Shown here: in pieces, positions 32,017 to 40,845 of the stretch | Numbering within the stretch: position 1 is the stretch's first letter | How the letters are laid out: the number at the start of each line of letters is the position of its first letter | From: Rhodospirillales bacterium | GTDB lineage: Bacteria; Pseudomonadota; Alphaproteobacteria; Rhodospirillales; Shumkoniaceae | DNA: 64,000 bases | Assembly (NCBI GenBank): GCA_018432935.1 | Contig: JAHDSF010000008.1 | Location: 1 to 64,000 of the forward strand | Direction: 5' to 3' | Notes under the pieces: model-generated | Database searches by the model: none | What the model was told of the DNA's origin: nothing | Seen by the model: the letters and a program-made list of their open reading frames with translations, nothing else | Program-made: the position numbers and the translations under genes

Positions 32017-32181
32017 GTTGTCCCTCCAATGGCTGATGGGGCCGGCGCACCCGAAGAAAGCGCGCAATGCGTCGCCGCCCGGACTGTCAACACGCCCCGC
32101 TCGTGCTCAAATGTAAGTGGCGCCCGCAGTCGCCGCCACAAATGCGGCGTCGCGGCTTCCAATGGACAAGGAGACCAGTTC

Positions 32182-32403
32182 ATGACGCGATGCGTAGTTG
32201 TTGTCCTGGCCTGCCTACCTTTGCTCGCCGCTTGCGGCGCGAACAAGGCTGATCGCGCGCTGAGCGGTGGCGCCATGGGGGCCGGCATCGGCATCCTGGG
32301 CGGTCCGATCGGTGTCCTGGTCGGCGCCGGCGCCGGTGCCGCAGCCGGTGCGCTCACCAATCCGGAGCAGGTCGATCTCGGCGAGCCGGTGTGGCGGCGC
32401 TGA
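32182..32403 (+). CDS. Small lipoprotein with glycine-zipper segment
   Basis: A 73-residue lipoprotein. The signal ends in a lipobox (LLAAC) with the lipid-modified Cys at ~19. The next part is a glycine zipper (GGAMGAGIGILGGPIGVLVGAGAGAA), which can insert in or span a membrane. The end is polar. ATG 32182 follows AAGGAG. It ends exactly against the stop of the opposing phosphoesterase gene (TGATCA). Similar entries are annotated as osmotic-stress or YMGG-like lipoproteins. Confidence 0.75.
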   Translation: MTRCVVVVLACLPLLAACGANKADRALSGGAMGAGIGILGGPIGVLVGAGAGAAAGALTNPEQVDLGEPVWRR

Positions 32404-33327
32404 TCAGGCTTTCCCCCGCCGCAAGGTGATATGGACAACCTCGCCGCGGCTGAAGAAGCGCAGAGGCGGCTTGCCGACGCCGGCCCCTGACGTGGTGTAG
32501 CCCTGGAGCCCGCCCAGCCTCCAGGCGTCCCTGGCAAAGCGGCGGCCGCCGTCGCAGGCGGTGACCAGCGGAACGCCGCCCGGCAGGCAGATCTGGCCGC
32601 CGTGGGTGTGGCCGGACAGGTAGAGCCGGACGCCCGCGTCGGCCGCGGCGTGCACCACCTCGGGCGAATGCACGAGAAGGATTCGGAAGCCATCGGGTCC
32701 GTGGCGGATCGCCTGCAATGCATCCTCGGTGCAGAAGCGGTGCACGTCGTCGGTACCGGTGATGTGCAGCTGCTCCTCGCCGCGGGCGATCGCGAGATGG
32801 TCGTTGACCAGGACGCGGATGCCGAGGGCGGCAAGCGCATCCGCCATGTCGCTGCGGTCGTGGTTGCCGAGAACGGCGAGAATCCCCAGCCGGCTTCGCA
32901 CCCGCTGCACGATCGGCGCCAGGAGCGCCGCAGTTGTCGCCGCCGAGGGCGTTCCCTTGTGCTGGAAGTCACCGGTCGCCACGGCAAGGTCGACCGGAAC
33001 CTCGGCCACCAGCTCGCCGACTCGATCGATCAGCCCCGGGAGGGTGCCGGCATGAAGATCCGAAAGGTGCAGGATGGTGAAGCCCTCGAAGGCCGGAGGC
33101 AGATCGGGGAAGGCGAAGCTCAGCGTGCGCAGCCGCACGTCGAGGGCATTGCGGGTCCCGCGATCGTAGACGGGCAGCCGCTTGACGAGCGGCTCGGCGA
33201 ACGACAGCAGTTCGCTCAGCCCACCGGAACGGCGTCTGCCCCGAGCGGTGTGGCGCCAAGGCGACTCTTCCATTTCGCGGCGGCGGAGCCGCCAGCGTTC
33301 ACTCAGGAAGGAACCCGAAACGCTCAC
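32404..33327 (-). CDS. Calcineurin-like metallophosphoesterase
   Basis: A 307-residue protein with all metallophosphoesterase motifs: LHLSDLHAG, ATGDFQHKG, LGNHDRSD and SGHTHGGQICLPGG. This is the YaeI/UDP-2,3-diacylglucosamine-hydrolase-like branch, usually membrane-associated phosphodiesterases. No clear membrane helix is seen; the N-terminal ~60 residues are basic (ERWRLRRREM, ARGRRRSGG). It starts at GTG 33327 with AAAGGAA upstream; ATG 33273 is an alternative. The natural substrate is unknown. Confidence 0.85.
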   Translation of the reverse strand: MSVSGSFLSERWRLRRREMEESPWRHTARGRRRSGGLSELLSFAEPLVKRLPVYDRGTRNALDVRLRTLSFAFPDLPPAFEGFTILHLSDLHAGTLPGLIDRVGELVAEVPVDLAVATGDFQHKGTPSAATTAALLAPIVQRVRSRLGILAVLGNHDRSDMADALAALGIRVLVNDHLAIARGEEQLHITGTDDVHRFCTEDALQAIRHGPDGFRILLVHSPEVVHAAADAGVRLYLSGHTHGGQICLPGGVPLVTACDGGRRFARDAWRLGGLQGYTTSGAGVGKPPLRFFSRGEVVHITLRRGKA

Positions 33328-33439
33328 TGCATTTCCTTTTTGCTTCGTTCCAACAAGGTGGGGGCAGCGGGCGCCGCTCTCCGTCGCCCATGAGGGGAGA
33401 CGCCGGGCGCGGGAGGCTTAACCCGTCGCGGGTACGCGC

Positions 33440-34198
33440 CTACTCCTCGTAGATCATTTTCACGGTCATGCCGCCGTCGACGACCAGATTCTGGCCGGTC
33501 ACGAAGGGCGCGCTCTCGGCCAGAAAGACGCAAGCCTCGGCGACGTCCTCGGGCACACCCACGCGCCCGACTGGGTGCTGCTCGCAATCGCGCTCGGAAT
33601 GCGCCGGCTTATGCGCCCGTGCCGAATACTGCCAATCGGCCGTTTCGATCCAGCCCGGGCTGACGCAGTTGACGCGAATCCGCTGCGGTCCCAGGCTGAT
33701 CGCCATGGCATGGGTGAGCGCCACGATGCCGCCCTTGGTGGCCGAATACGCCTCGGTTCCCGGCTCGGACATGAAGGCGCGGGTCGAGGCGATGTTGACG
33801 ATCGCGCCACCCTGCCCGCGCGCCGCCATGCAGCGCGCCGCCGCCTGCGAGCATAGGAAGGTGCCGCGCAGATTGACGGCGACGACGCGGTCGAAATCCT
33901 CGGCGGTGAGCTCCAGGAACGGCGCCCGGCGTCCGATCCCGGCGTTGTTGACCAGGACGTCGGGGCAGCCCAGCTCGGCCGCGGTCCGCTCCATCCAGCG
34001 GCCGATGTCGGCGGGGGTGCCGACGTCCGCGGTCTCGTGGATCGCCGGCAGGCCCAGCCTGTGGATCGCGTCCACCACCTCTGCCCCCGCGTCATCGGCG
34101 GGGTCGGCGATCGACACGGCATAACCTCTGGTCGCAAACGCATAGGCGACGGCGCGCCCGATTCCCTGGGCGCCGCCCGTGACCGCGATCACCTTCAT
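33440..34198 (-). CDS. SDR family oxidoreductase
   Basis: A 252-residue classical SDR. TGGAQGIGRAVA binds NAD(P), an Asp after the second strand (SIADPADDAG) suggests NAD preference, NNAGIG follows, and the catalytic residues are in VNIASTRAF and YSATK. The terminal FVTGQNLVVDGGMTVKMIYEE is typical of the glucose/ribitol dehydrogenase group. It is a lone gene; the phosphoesterase follows on the same strand, 112 bases later. The substrate is unknown. Confidence 0.86.
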   Translation of the reverse strand: MKVIAVTGGAQGIGRAVAYAFATRGYAVSIADPADDAGAEVVDAIHRLGLPAIHETADVGTPADIGRWMERTAAELGCPDVLVNNAGIGRRAPFLELTAEDFDRVVAVNLRGTFLCSQAAARCMAARGQGGAIVNIASTRAFMSEPGTEAYSATKGGIVALTHAMAISLGPQRIRVNCVSPGWIETADWQYSARAHKPAHSERDCEQHPVGRVGVPEDVAEACVFLAESAPFVTGQNLVVDGGMTVKMIYEE

Positions 34199-34282
34199 CG
34201 TCGCCCTCCTGCCGCTCCGCCACGAGATGGCCTGTCACGCGCGCCGGCGCAACCGCAAGGCCGCCCCCCCGGAGCCGCCCCC

Positions 34283-34501
34283 TCAAGCCCGCTTGATGGT
34301 CTTGATCGGGCCCCGCGGCATGCCCGAGCGCTCGGCGATCTCGCGATCCTGCTCCTCGATGAAACCGCGCGCCGGCGCGTCGCCCTCGAAGCCGCCCAAC
34401 AGGCTGCTCGGTACGCGGCGATTCGAGGTTCGGGTGCCGTCCTGGTACTCGACGTTGAAGAGAACGAACTCGGCCTTCGATTTCTGCTTCTTCTGGCCCA
34501 T
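34283..34501 (-). CDS. Small basic hypothetical protein
   Basis: A 72-residue protein starting MGQKKQKSKAEFVLFNVEY, then QDGTRTSNRRVPSSLLGG, and ending in GMPRGPIKTIKRA. It has no recognised domain, signal or membrane helix. GGAGG lies five bases before ATG 34501, and the frame matches the sense codon bias, so it looks real although short. Its 5' side faces the nuclease gene across 267 bases. Confidence 0.65.
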   Translation of the reverse strand: MGQKKQKSKAEFVLFNVEYQDGTRTSNRRVPSSLLGGFEGDAPARGFIEEQDREIAERSGMPRGPIKTIKRA

Positions 34502-34536
34502 GGATACCTCCGCCGACGCCGATGCGTCGAAAAGCC

Positions 34537-34570
34537 GAGGCCCCGCCAAGGCGGTGCCTGACAGGGCCTC
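34537..34570. repeat. Nested inverted repeat upstream of small gene
   Basis: GAGGCCC (34537-34543) pairs with GGGCCTC (34564-34570), with CCGCC/GGCGG (34543-34547, 34550-34554) nested inside. It could form a hairpin in the leader of the minus-strand small gene or mark a regulatory site. The rest of the 267-base gap shows no coding sequence. Confidence 0.35.
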
Positions 34571-34768
34571 CTTTGGTAAAGCGGGGGGCACGCTACCATC
34601 CGCCGCCGGCCGAACGCAACCCGGACGTGATCCCGCAACCGGGAAGCGGCGGCCCGGGTGCAGCCACACCTTCGGAGAGGGCCAGAATCCGCCGGGTATG
34701 GCCCCTACGCCGGGATTGCCTCCCCCTCCCGCCCTGCCGCCATAATCGGGGTCACCGGACGGAGGACG

Positions 34769-35740
34769 ATGACCATGGAGCGGGATTTCGGCCGTTATCT
34801 GCTCAGCGTCATGGAGCGCGACATCGACCTCCTGCTAATGGAGGAGTTTCACGTCTCGTCGGAGTTCGTGACCTGGTTCAGCGTGCTGGCGGGCGTTGCG
34901 GATGCCGAGTTCGACGGTGCCTGGCACAGCGTCTCGGACCAGGACGGCGAGACAGACCTCCTGCTGCGTGTGCGCTGCGGCCACGAGCGGATCGCGATCC
35001 TCATCGAAAACAAGGTTGCTGCGCCCCAACGGCCCCTGCAGGATGAGCGGTACCATCTCCGGGCCGCGCGAGCCCGAGAGGCCGGCCTGTACGAGCGCCA
35101 CATCGTATGTGTCTGCGCGCCAAGCTGGTACCTGCAGCGCTTACGCGCCGAAAGCCTTTATCAGAGCCGGGTGCCTTACGAGTCGATACGTGACTGGTAT
35201 GCCTCCCAACCCGGACCGCGTGCGGCGTGGCGCCGCCGCATTATCGAGGAGGCGATCGACCAGAGCCGCCGCGGATACACCTTGATCGAAAGCTCGGCCA
35301 AGACCGCGTTCCATCGTCAGTACTGGGACTACGTGCGGAAGCGACATCCCTCCTTCGTCATTCGCAGGCCGACGCCCAAGGGCGCGAAATCGCACTGGAT
35401 GCATCTGAAGACGCGGGACATGCCCGAGAAGGTCATCCTGTCCCACAAGAACGACATGGGCTGCCTAGACCTCTCCTTCCGAGGCACTCGGGTGACGCAG
35501 CTTCTTGCCGTCAGGACCGACTGGCCGGAGGGCATCATCGCCCGGCAGTGCGGCAAGTCTGCGGTGCTGCGGATCCTGGTCCCGATCCTCGATATGGAAT
35601 CCAGCCTGGAAACCCAGGAAGCGGCCCTGGAAGTGGTGCTCTCTGCGACCCGCCGGCTGACGCCCTTCTCCCGCATCCTGGAGCATCCGCAGGGGCGTCG
35701 GCTTGCAGGCTCTTCATCGTCACCCAATGTGGCTGAATAG
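34769..35740 (+). CDS. PD-(D/E)XK nuclease superfamily protein
   Basis: A 323-residue protein. The N-terminal ~150 residues fit the PD-(D/E)XK nuclease fold: SDQDGETDLLLRV gives the Asp, IAILIENKVAAPQ gives the E-x-K, and RPLQDERYHLRAA supplies the following Q and R/Y helix. The C-terminal half (RTDWPEGIIARQCGKS and onward) is unrecognised. Relatives with this core are found in defence systems and restriction enzymes, and the catalytic residues are intact. The start has two candidates after GGAGG: ATG 34769 (3-base spacing) and 34775 (9 bases), the second being better spaced. No methylase or other defence gene is next to it. Confidence 0.75.
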   Translation: MTMERDFGRYLLSVMERDIDLLLMEEFHVSSEFVTWFSVLAGVADAEFDGAWHSVSDQDGETDLLLRVRCGHERIAILIENKVAAPQRPLQDERYHLRAARAREAGLYERHIVCVCAPSWYLQRLRAESLYQSRVPYESIRDWYASQPGPRAAWRRRIIEEAIDQSRRGYTLIESSAKTAFHRQYWDYVRKRHPSFVIRRPTPKGAKSHWMHLKTRDMPEKVILSHKNDMGCLDLSFRGTRVTQLLAVRTDWPEGIIARQCGKSAVLRILVPILDMESSLETQEAALEVVLSATRRLTPFSRILEHPQGRRLAGSSSSPNVAE

Positions 35741-35806
35741 CGTTTGCCCGCTCTACCGGCAATCCTGATCGTGGTCCGACGGTGAAGGGAGACGTCCCGT
35801 TGCGCG

Positions 35807-36847
35807 TCACGTGAACGCCACGACCACCGACCCGGCATAGAGAAGCAGCACGAGCACGCTTTCCCAGCCGATGTTGGCAAGGCCCCGCTCCTGGCGCCGC
35901 AGCATGCCGAGGAGAAGCACGCCGGTCATCAGGATGGCGAGGACCGCCGTGAAGACGTTGTCCTGACCGAACTCGTGGTAGATCGACCCCTTGCGGTAGA
36001 ACACGTCGCCGGCGGCAAGGAACAGGACCTCGAACGCGTTGCCACCGATGATGTCGCCCACCGCCAGGCTGACGGCGCCGATCCGCACCGCCGCAATCGC
36101 CGTCACCAGTTCCGGCAGCGAATTCGAGACCGCCGCGAACACCGTGCCGACGGCCGTCTCCGACAGATCGGACAGGGCGACGATCGCGATGCTCGCCTCG
36201 CCGATCACGTAGCCGGCAATCCCGGTGACGGCCGCGTACAGTGCGAAAGCCGCCCACAGCCGCGCCATGCTCCTGCCCCTCGTCTCGGGATGGGGTTCCT
36301 GCGCGGACTCGTCCTGGGTCGAGCGGGTCCGCACCGGCGACCACATCGGCTCAGACCGGATCCGGGTCAGAAGACGCACCCCGAAACCGTAAATCACGAA
36401 CAGCAGGACCGATGCCGGATGGACGTGCCACACGGTCACCTCTGGCGTCGACATGGCGAGCAGAGGGATCGTCAGCATGCTCACCAGCAGCGTCGCCTGC
36501 GCCAGCCCGGTGACGCTGGCCGCGGCGTGCTCGAGATTGGCCTTGCGGTAGGCGAGGTCGGCCAGGGCCAGGAAGCTCGTCTGCACCGTCAGGCCGCCCA
36601 GAGCGTTGCCGATGGCCAGTCCCGAGTATCCCTGCCAGGCCGTCGCCATCGACGTGATGATCCCGGGCAGGCTGGTACTGCCGCCCACGAACAGAGCCCC
36701 GGCGACGATCTCGCCCATGCCGGTGCGGTCGGCGAGAGCATCGGCCAAATGGGCCAGCTTGGTTCCCGCGACGGCGATCGCCAGGGCAGCTCCGGCGAAG
36801 ACCGCGATGACCACGGCCAGAGAAGTCTGGGAAAGATCGATCAGCAT
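35807..36847 (-). CDS. Sodium/calcium exchanger (CaCA superfamily)
   Basis: A 346-residue membrane protein with about 10 helices and two inverted alpha repeats. Repeat 2 is standard: SNSLPELVTAIAAV holds the ion-binding Glu, and DIIGGNAFEVLF the second half. Repeat 1 is altered: GGSTSLPGIITSMATA has Gly62 where a Glu normally binds calcium. The central loop (residues ~165-195) is basic. The exchange ion is therefore uncertain, and transport may be impaired or use other cations. ATG 36847 is the start; no ribosome site was obvious. Confidence 0.82.
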   Translation of the reverse strand: MLIDLSQTSLAVVIAVFAGAALAIAVAGTKLAHLADALADRTGMGEIVAGALFVGGSTSLPGIITSMATAWQGYSGLAIGNALGGLTVQTSFLALADLAYRKANLEHAAASVTGLAQATLLVSMLTIPLLAMSTPEVTVWHVHPASVLLFVIYGFGVRLLTRIRSEPMWSPVRTRSTQDESAQEPHPETRGRSMARLWAAFALYAAVTGIAGYVIGEASIAIVALSDLSETAVGTVFAAVSNSLPELVTAIAAVRIGAVSLAVGDIIGGNAFEVLFLAAGDVFYRKGSIYHEFGQDNVFTAVLAILMTGVLLLGMLRRQERGLANIGWESVLVLLLYAGSVVVAFT

Positions 36848-37039
36848 CTACGGGGCTGCCGCCCCGGGCATCCGCTCGTCTGCTCCTGGCATGCCCCGGG
36901 CATCGCCTCCTCCGTCCGGCCGGCCGTCCACCCCTCCTCCATGTGGTGCCTGTGAGAGGAATTGCCCGGTCGAGACTCGAGGGTCGCTGCCGTTGTCCCA
37001 TGTTAATGCGGCGGCATGGCCGATCCGCATAATGGCGCC

Positions 37040-38131
37040 ATGGAACGATTGGCCATCAACAGGGTTTCCGCGGCGGCGTTCACCATCCCGACCGATCACC
37101 CCGAGGCGGACGGAACGCTGGCCTGGGATTCGACCACTCTGGTCGCGGCGTTCGTCGACTGCGCCGGCACGACCGGGCTGGGCTATACCTACAGCGACCG
37201 GGCGGCCGCTCTTCTGATCAACGACAAGCTGGGGACAATCGTGGCCGGCCGCGACCCCCTCGCCATCGCCGAAATCAGCGCTGCGATGCAGGCGGCCGTT
37301 CGCAATATCGGCCGCTGCGGGATCGCGGCGGCGGCGATTTCGGCGGTCGACTTCGCGTTGTGGGACCTCAAGGCCAAGCTGCTCGAGCGTCCCCTGATCG
37401 ATCTGCTGGGGGCGGTTCGAAATGGCGTGACGGTGTACGGCAGCGGCGGCTTCACTTCGTACCCGTTCGACCGCCTCCAGAACCAGCTCGCCGGCTGGAC
37501 CGCCCAGGGGATCGACCGGGTCAAGATGAAGGTGGGCTCGCAGCCCGCCGAGGACCCGCAGCGCGTCCGCGCGGCACGGCAGGCGATCGGACCTGCGGCG
37601 GGACTGATGGTCGACGCCAACAGCGCCTACTCCCGCAAGCAGGCGCTGGCGGCCGCCGAACGCTTCGCGGAGGACGACGTCGTCTGGTTCGAGGAGCCGG
37701 TGACGTCCGACGATCTCGACGGGCTGCGTCTGCTGCGCGACCGCGCCCCAGCCGCGATGGAGACCGCGGCCGGCGAATACGGGTACAACCTGACCGACGC
37801 CCGCAGGATGCTGCAGGCGGATGCGGTCGACGTGCTGCAGGCGGATGCGACCCGCTGCCTGGGTCCATCCGGATTCCTCGCGATCGCGGAACTCTGCCGC
37901 GCATTCGGGCTGCCCCTGTCGGCCCATACCGCGCCCAGCCTGCACCTGCACCTCTGCTGCGCCGCGCCGGCGGCGCGGGACATCGAGTACTTCCACGACC
38001 ACGCGCGGATCGAGCACATGCTGTTCGACGGCGCCGCCACCCCCGAGAACGGCGTCATCCGTCCCGACCTCTCCCGCCCCGGATTGGGGCTGGCCTTCAA
38101 GGAGGCGGACGCGCGCCGGTTTGCCAGCTGA
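37040..38131 (+). CDS. Enolase-superfamily enzyme (mandelate racemase/muconate lactonizing type)
   Basis: A 363-residue enzyme (371 from ATG 37016). The capping domain is N-terminal. The barrel carries the base motif RVKMKVG (K-x-K), metal ligands in MVDANSAYS, WFEEPVTSDDL and GEYGYNL, and a C-terminal His in SAHTAPSLHLHL. These are the residues for proton abstraction from a carboxylate substrate. The exact substrate is not readable; acid-sugar dehydratase, muconate cycloisomerase and racemase functions all use this frame. It lies 20 bases upstream of a PPC-domain gene. Confidence 0.87.
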   Translation: MERLAINRVSAAAFTIPTDHPEADGTLAWDSTTLVAAFVDCAGTTGLGYTYSDRAAALLINDKLGTIVAGRDPLAIAEISAAMQAAVRNIGRCGIAAAAISAVDFALWDLKAKLLERPLIDLLGAVRNGVTVYGSGGFTSYPFDRLQNQLAGWTAQGIDRVKMKVGSQPAEDPQRVRAARQAIGPAAGLMVDANSAYSRKQALAAAERFAEDDVVWFEEPVTSDDLDGLRLLRDRAPAAMETAAGEYGYNLTDARRMLQADAVDVLQADATRCLGPSGFLAIAELCRAFGLPLSAHTAPSLHLHLCCAAPAARDIEYFHDHARIEHMLFDGAATPENGVIRPDLSRPGLGLAFKEADARRFAS

Positions 38132-38150
38132 ACAACGAAGGGAAGACACC

Positions 38151-38582
38151 ATGAAAGGCAGAATGATCAACGAGGGCCCGCCCCGCACCTTCGTCGTCGT
38201 CTTCGACAAGGGCGACGAGGTGATCCAGGGCCTGCTGCGGTTTGCCGAAGAGCACGACCTGACGGCCAGCGAGCTGACCGGGCTCGGCGCCTTCAGCAGC
38301 TGCGTGCTCGGCTACTTCGACTGGGAGCGCAAGGACTACAACCGCATCCGCATCGACGAGCAGGTCGAGGTATTGGCCTTCATCGGCAACATCACGACCA
38401 AGGACGGCAAGCACAAGCTGCACCCCCATGTCGTCGTCGGCAAATCCGACGGCACCGCGCACGGCGCCCACCTTCTCGAGGCGCAGGTCCGACCGACACT
38501 CGAGGTCGTGATCAATGAAAGCCCGCGACACCTCGAGCGCCGCGAGGACCCTGAAACCGGCCTCCCCCTCATCGCCCTGTGA
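38151..38582 (+). CDS. PPC/DUF296-domain protein
   Basis: A 143-residue protein of the PPC/DUF296 family, trimeric alpha/beta proteins that include plant AT-hook proteins. PPRTFVVVFDKGDEVIQGLLRFAEEHDLTASELTGLGAF, then KLHPHVVVGKSDGTAHGAHLLEAQVRPTLEVVINE, match the family core, including the conserved His-rich strand. Bacterial members are small, possibly metal- or nucleotide-binding. ATG 38151 follows AAGGGAAG. Its 3' end overlaps the opposing GMC gene by 14 bases. Confidence 0.85.
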   Translation: MKGRMINEGPPRTFVVVFDKGDEVIQGLLRFAEEHDLTASELTGLGAFSSCVLGYFDWERKDYNRIRIDEQVEVLAFIGNITTKDGKHKLHPHVVVGKSDGTAHGAHLLEAQVRPTLEVVINESPRHLERREDPETGLPLIAL

Positions 38583-40236
38583 CGGACGGGCGCCCGCGGC
38601 GGCCCGCCAGCTCGCCGCGGGCGGCCAGGGCCGCCATGCGGTCGCCGATCCGCAGCGCCAGAGCCTGGATGGTGAGCGACGGATTGACTCCGCCTGCGGT
38701 GGGGAACAGCGAGCCGTCGCAGATCCACAGGTTCGGGATGTCCCAGGTGCGGCCGTCGCTGTCGGTCACGCTGTCGCGTTCGTCGTCGCCCATGCGACAC
38801 CCCCCCATGAGGTGCGCGGTGCCGCCTTCGCTCCAGCTGTCGCGCGCGCCCGCAGCGTGCATCATGTCGGTCATGAAGCGGATCGAGTGCGCCGCCAGGC
38901 GTTTGTCGTTGTCGCAGTTGCCGTAGGTCACCTTCGCGATCGGAAGGCCGTACTCGTCTTCTTCCTCCGCCAGCTCGACCCGGTTGCTCTCCTGCGGCAA
39001 CGTCTCGCCGACGATCTTCAGCCCGGCCATGCGGTTGTAGAGCATCATCCGGTTGCGCAGCGCAATGCCCCAGACGCCGTGCTTGACGGCGACGCTGTTC
39101 GCCCATTCCGCAGGCATCGGCCCCTGGCTCATGATCGCATACCCGCCATCGAAATCCTTGCCGTCGTCCGCGTAGTTCCAGTGCTCGGTCAAGGCCAGCG
39201 AGGGAGGGCCCTTGTTCCACCGGATCTCCTCGTCCATGGTCCCCCAGACGGCGTGATTCGCATGCGTCATCAGGTACTTGCCGACCATGCCGCTGCTGTT
39301 GGCGAGACCGTCCGGAAAGGCCGGACAGGCGGAGTTCAGGAGCAGCCGCGGCGTCTCGACCGAATAGCCGGCGACGACCACGTTGCGCGCCCGCTGCCGC
39401 CGCCACTCGCCTTCGCGATGGTAGACGACGCCGGTCACCAGGCCGTCGCCGCCGATCTCGACCCGCCCGGCCATCGCGAGGTCGCGGATCTCGGCGCCGG
39501 CCTGGATGGCCCGCGGAATCCAGACCGTCAGCGCCGACTGCTTGGCGTTGGTCGAACAACCGAACTTGCAGAACCCGCGGTAGACGCAGGGATGGGCCAT
39601 CCCGCGCGGCGCCGATACCGTCGCCAGCGGGGTCGGCGCCCACGAGATCCCCAGTGCTTCCGCTCCCCGCGCCAGCACCAGCCCGGCCGCGTTCACCGGA
39701 TGGGGGCGGTAGGGGTATCGCTTCCTGGGCGGCCCCCACGGGAAGTCGACCGGGCCGGAGATCTTCAGCGCCTCCTCGACCTGTTCGTAGTACGGCTCGA
39801 TCTCGGGCCACGCGATCGGCCAATCCCGGGCATAACCCAGCAGCGAACGCGCTTTCAGCCATTCCGGACGGAAGCGCAGCGAGACCATCTGGAAATGGAC
39901 CGTGCTGCCGCCGACCGCCTTGCCGCTGTTGTTGCTGCCGAAGGAGATCGGGTCCTCGCCGCCGGAGATCCGCTCGTCCCGCCAGTACAGCTTGGCCTGC
40001 TCGGTCTCGTCGGACGCGAAGTCCTCGAGCGGACGCCAGAAGGGCCCGGCATCCAGGGCCACCACCGAGAAGCCCCGTTCGGCCAGCGCGCAGGCGAGCG
40101 TGCCGCCGCCGGCGCCGGTGCCGACGATCAGGAAATCCACCGCCTCGTCGTCGCGGAACATGCGCATCGGCACCCAGCCGCCACGCCGGAACACGTCGGG
40201 CGCCTGGCCGTCCCTTGCCCGGGGGCGATCGGGCAT
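38569..40236 (-). CDS. GMC-family oxidoreductase, gluconate-dehydrogenase large-subunit-like
   Basis: A 555-residue flavoprotein. VDFLIVGTGAGGGTLACALAE binds FAD. FGSNNSGKAVGGSTVHF and MGGCRMGDDERDSVTD, then GSLFPTAGGVNPSLTIQALA, are GMC C-terminal signatures. RGFCKFGCSTNAKQS has the Cys pair common in membrane-bound alcohol/gluconate dehydrogenase flavoproteins. It should oxidise a sugar or alcohol and pass electrons to the respiratory chain. ATG 40236 overlaps the small-subunit stop as TGATG. No cytochrome c subunit is encoded, unlike in the classical trimer. Confidence 0.88.
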   Translation of the reverse strand: MPDRPRARDGQAPDVFRRGGWVPMRMFRDDEAVDFLIVGTGAGGGTLACALAERGFSVVALDAGPFWRPLEDFASDETEQAKLYWRDERISGGEDPISFGSNNSGKAVGGSTVHFQMVSLRFRPEWLKARSLLGYARDWPIAWPEIEPYYEQVEEALKISGPVDFPWGPPRKRYPYRPHPVNAAGLVLARGAEALGISWAPTPLATVSAPRGMAHPCVYRGFCKFGCSTNAKQSALTVWIPRAIQAGAEIRDLAMAGRVEIGGDGLVTGVVYHREGEWRRQRARNVVVAGYSVETPRLLLNSACPAFPDGLANSSGMVGKYLMTHANHAVWGTMDEEIRWNKGPPSLALTEHWNYADDGKDFDGGYAIMSQGPMPAEWANSVAVKHGVWGIALRNRMMLYNRMAGLKIVGETLPQESNRVELAEEEDEYGLPIAKVTYGNCDNDKRLAAHSIRFMTDMMHAAGARDSWSEGGTAHLMGGCRMGDDERDSVTDSDGRTWDIPNLWICDGSLFPTAGGVNPSLTIQALALRIGDRMAALAARGELAGRRGRPSVTGR

Positions 40237-40844
40237 CAATCCTCGATCGGGGCTTCCCACGGATCGCTCTCCTCGAATCCCATGCGCACATAGCCGCGCG
40301 GCGACGCGGGGCCACCGAATCCGATTTCGTCCCAGGCCGCAGGGTGGGCGTAGTAGATGTGAACCGCCGCCGACAGCAGGATATCCAGGAAGAAGCGCTT
40401 CGGCGGGATCCTCGCCCAGCCCTCCGCCTGCACCTCTCCGTTCTGGATCGCAGCCAGGACCGCATCCTGGGAGTCGGGGCCGAGGGCCGCAAAGCCGGCA
40501 TCGTGGCGGCGCCATGCCTCCTCGTCGATCGCCGCGGCGGCGATCCGCCAGGTTTCCCGTTGCGGCGGGAATGCGGCGATGCGGTAGCCGTCGCGCTGAT
40601 CGCGCGCCAGCTTGTCGTCGAGCCACGGCAGGATCGGGATCGGCTCGGCGCGATCGGGCTGGGGGATCAGGCGCGCGAAGACGGCTTCCAGGACAAGCCA
40701 TTCGGCAATGCCGAAGAAGCGCCGTTCGGGAACGCCATCGAGACGCTTCGCGACGACCTCGCGCGTTCGGTCGTTCCACGACGGCGACAACCGCTTGTCG
40801 AGGACGCGGTAGCCGGGATACGGGGGCCTGCGAAGCTCTTCCAT
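40236..40844 (-). CDS. Gluconate 2-dehydrogenase subunit-3-like protein
   Basis: A 202-residue protein of the gluconate 2-dehydrogenase subunit 3 family. ERRFFGIAEWLVLEAVFARLIPQPD and FFLDILLSAAVHIYYAHPAAWDEIGFGGPASPRGYVRMG are the family landmarks. This small subunit usually has a Tat signal; here none is visible, so export may depend on the partner. It lies one base after the duplicated membrane protein gene and overlaps the GMC gene, in the standard small-large pair. Confidence 0.85.
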   Translation of the reverse strand: MEELRRPPYPGYRVLDKRLSPSWNDRTREVVAKRLDGVPERRFFGIAEWLVLEAVFARLIPQPDRAEPIPILPWLDDKLARDQRDGYRIAAFPPQRETWRIAAAAIDEEAWRRHDAGFAALGPDSQDAVLAAIQNGEVQAEGWARIPPKRFFLDILLSAAVHIYYAHPAAWDEIGFGGPASPRGYVRMGFEESDPWEAPIED

Positions 40845-40845
40845 C

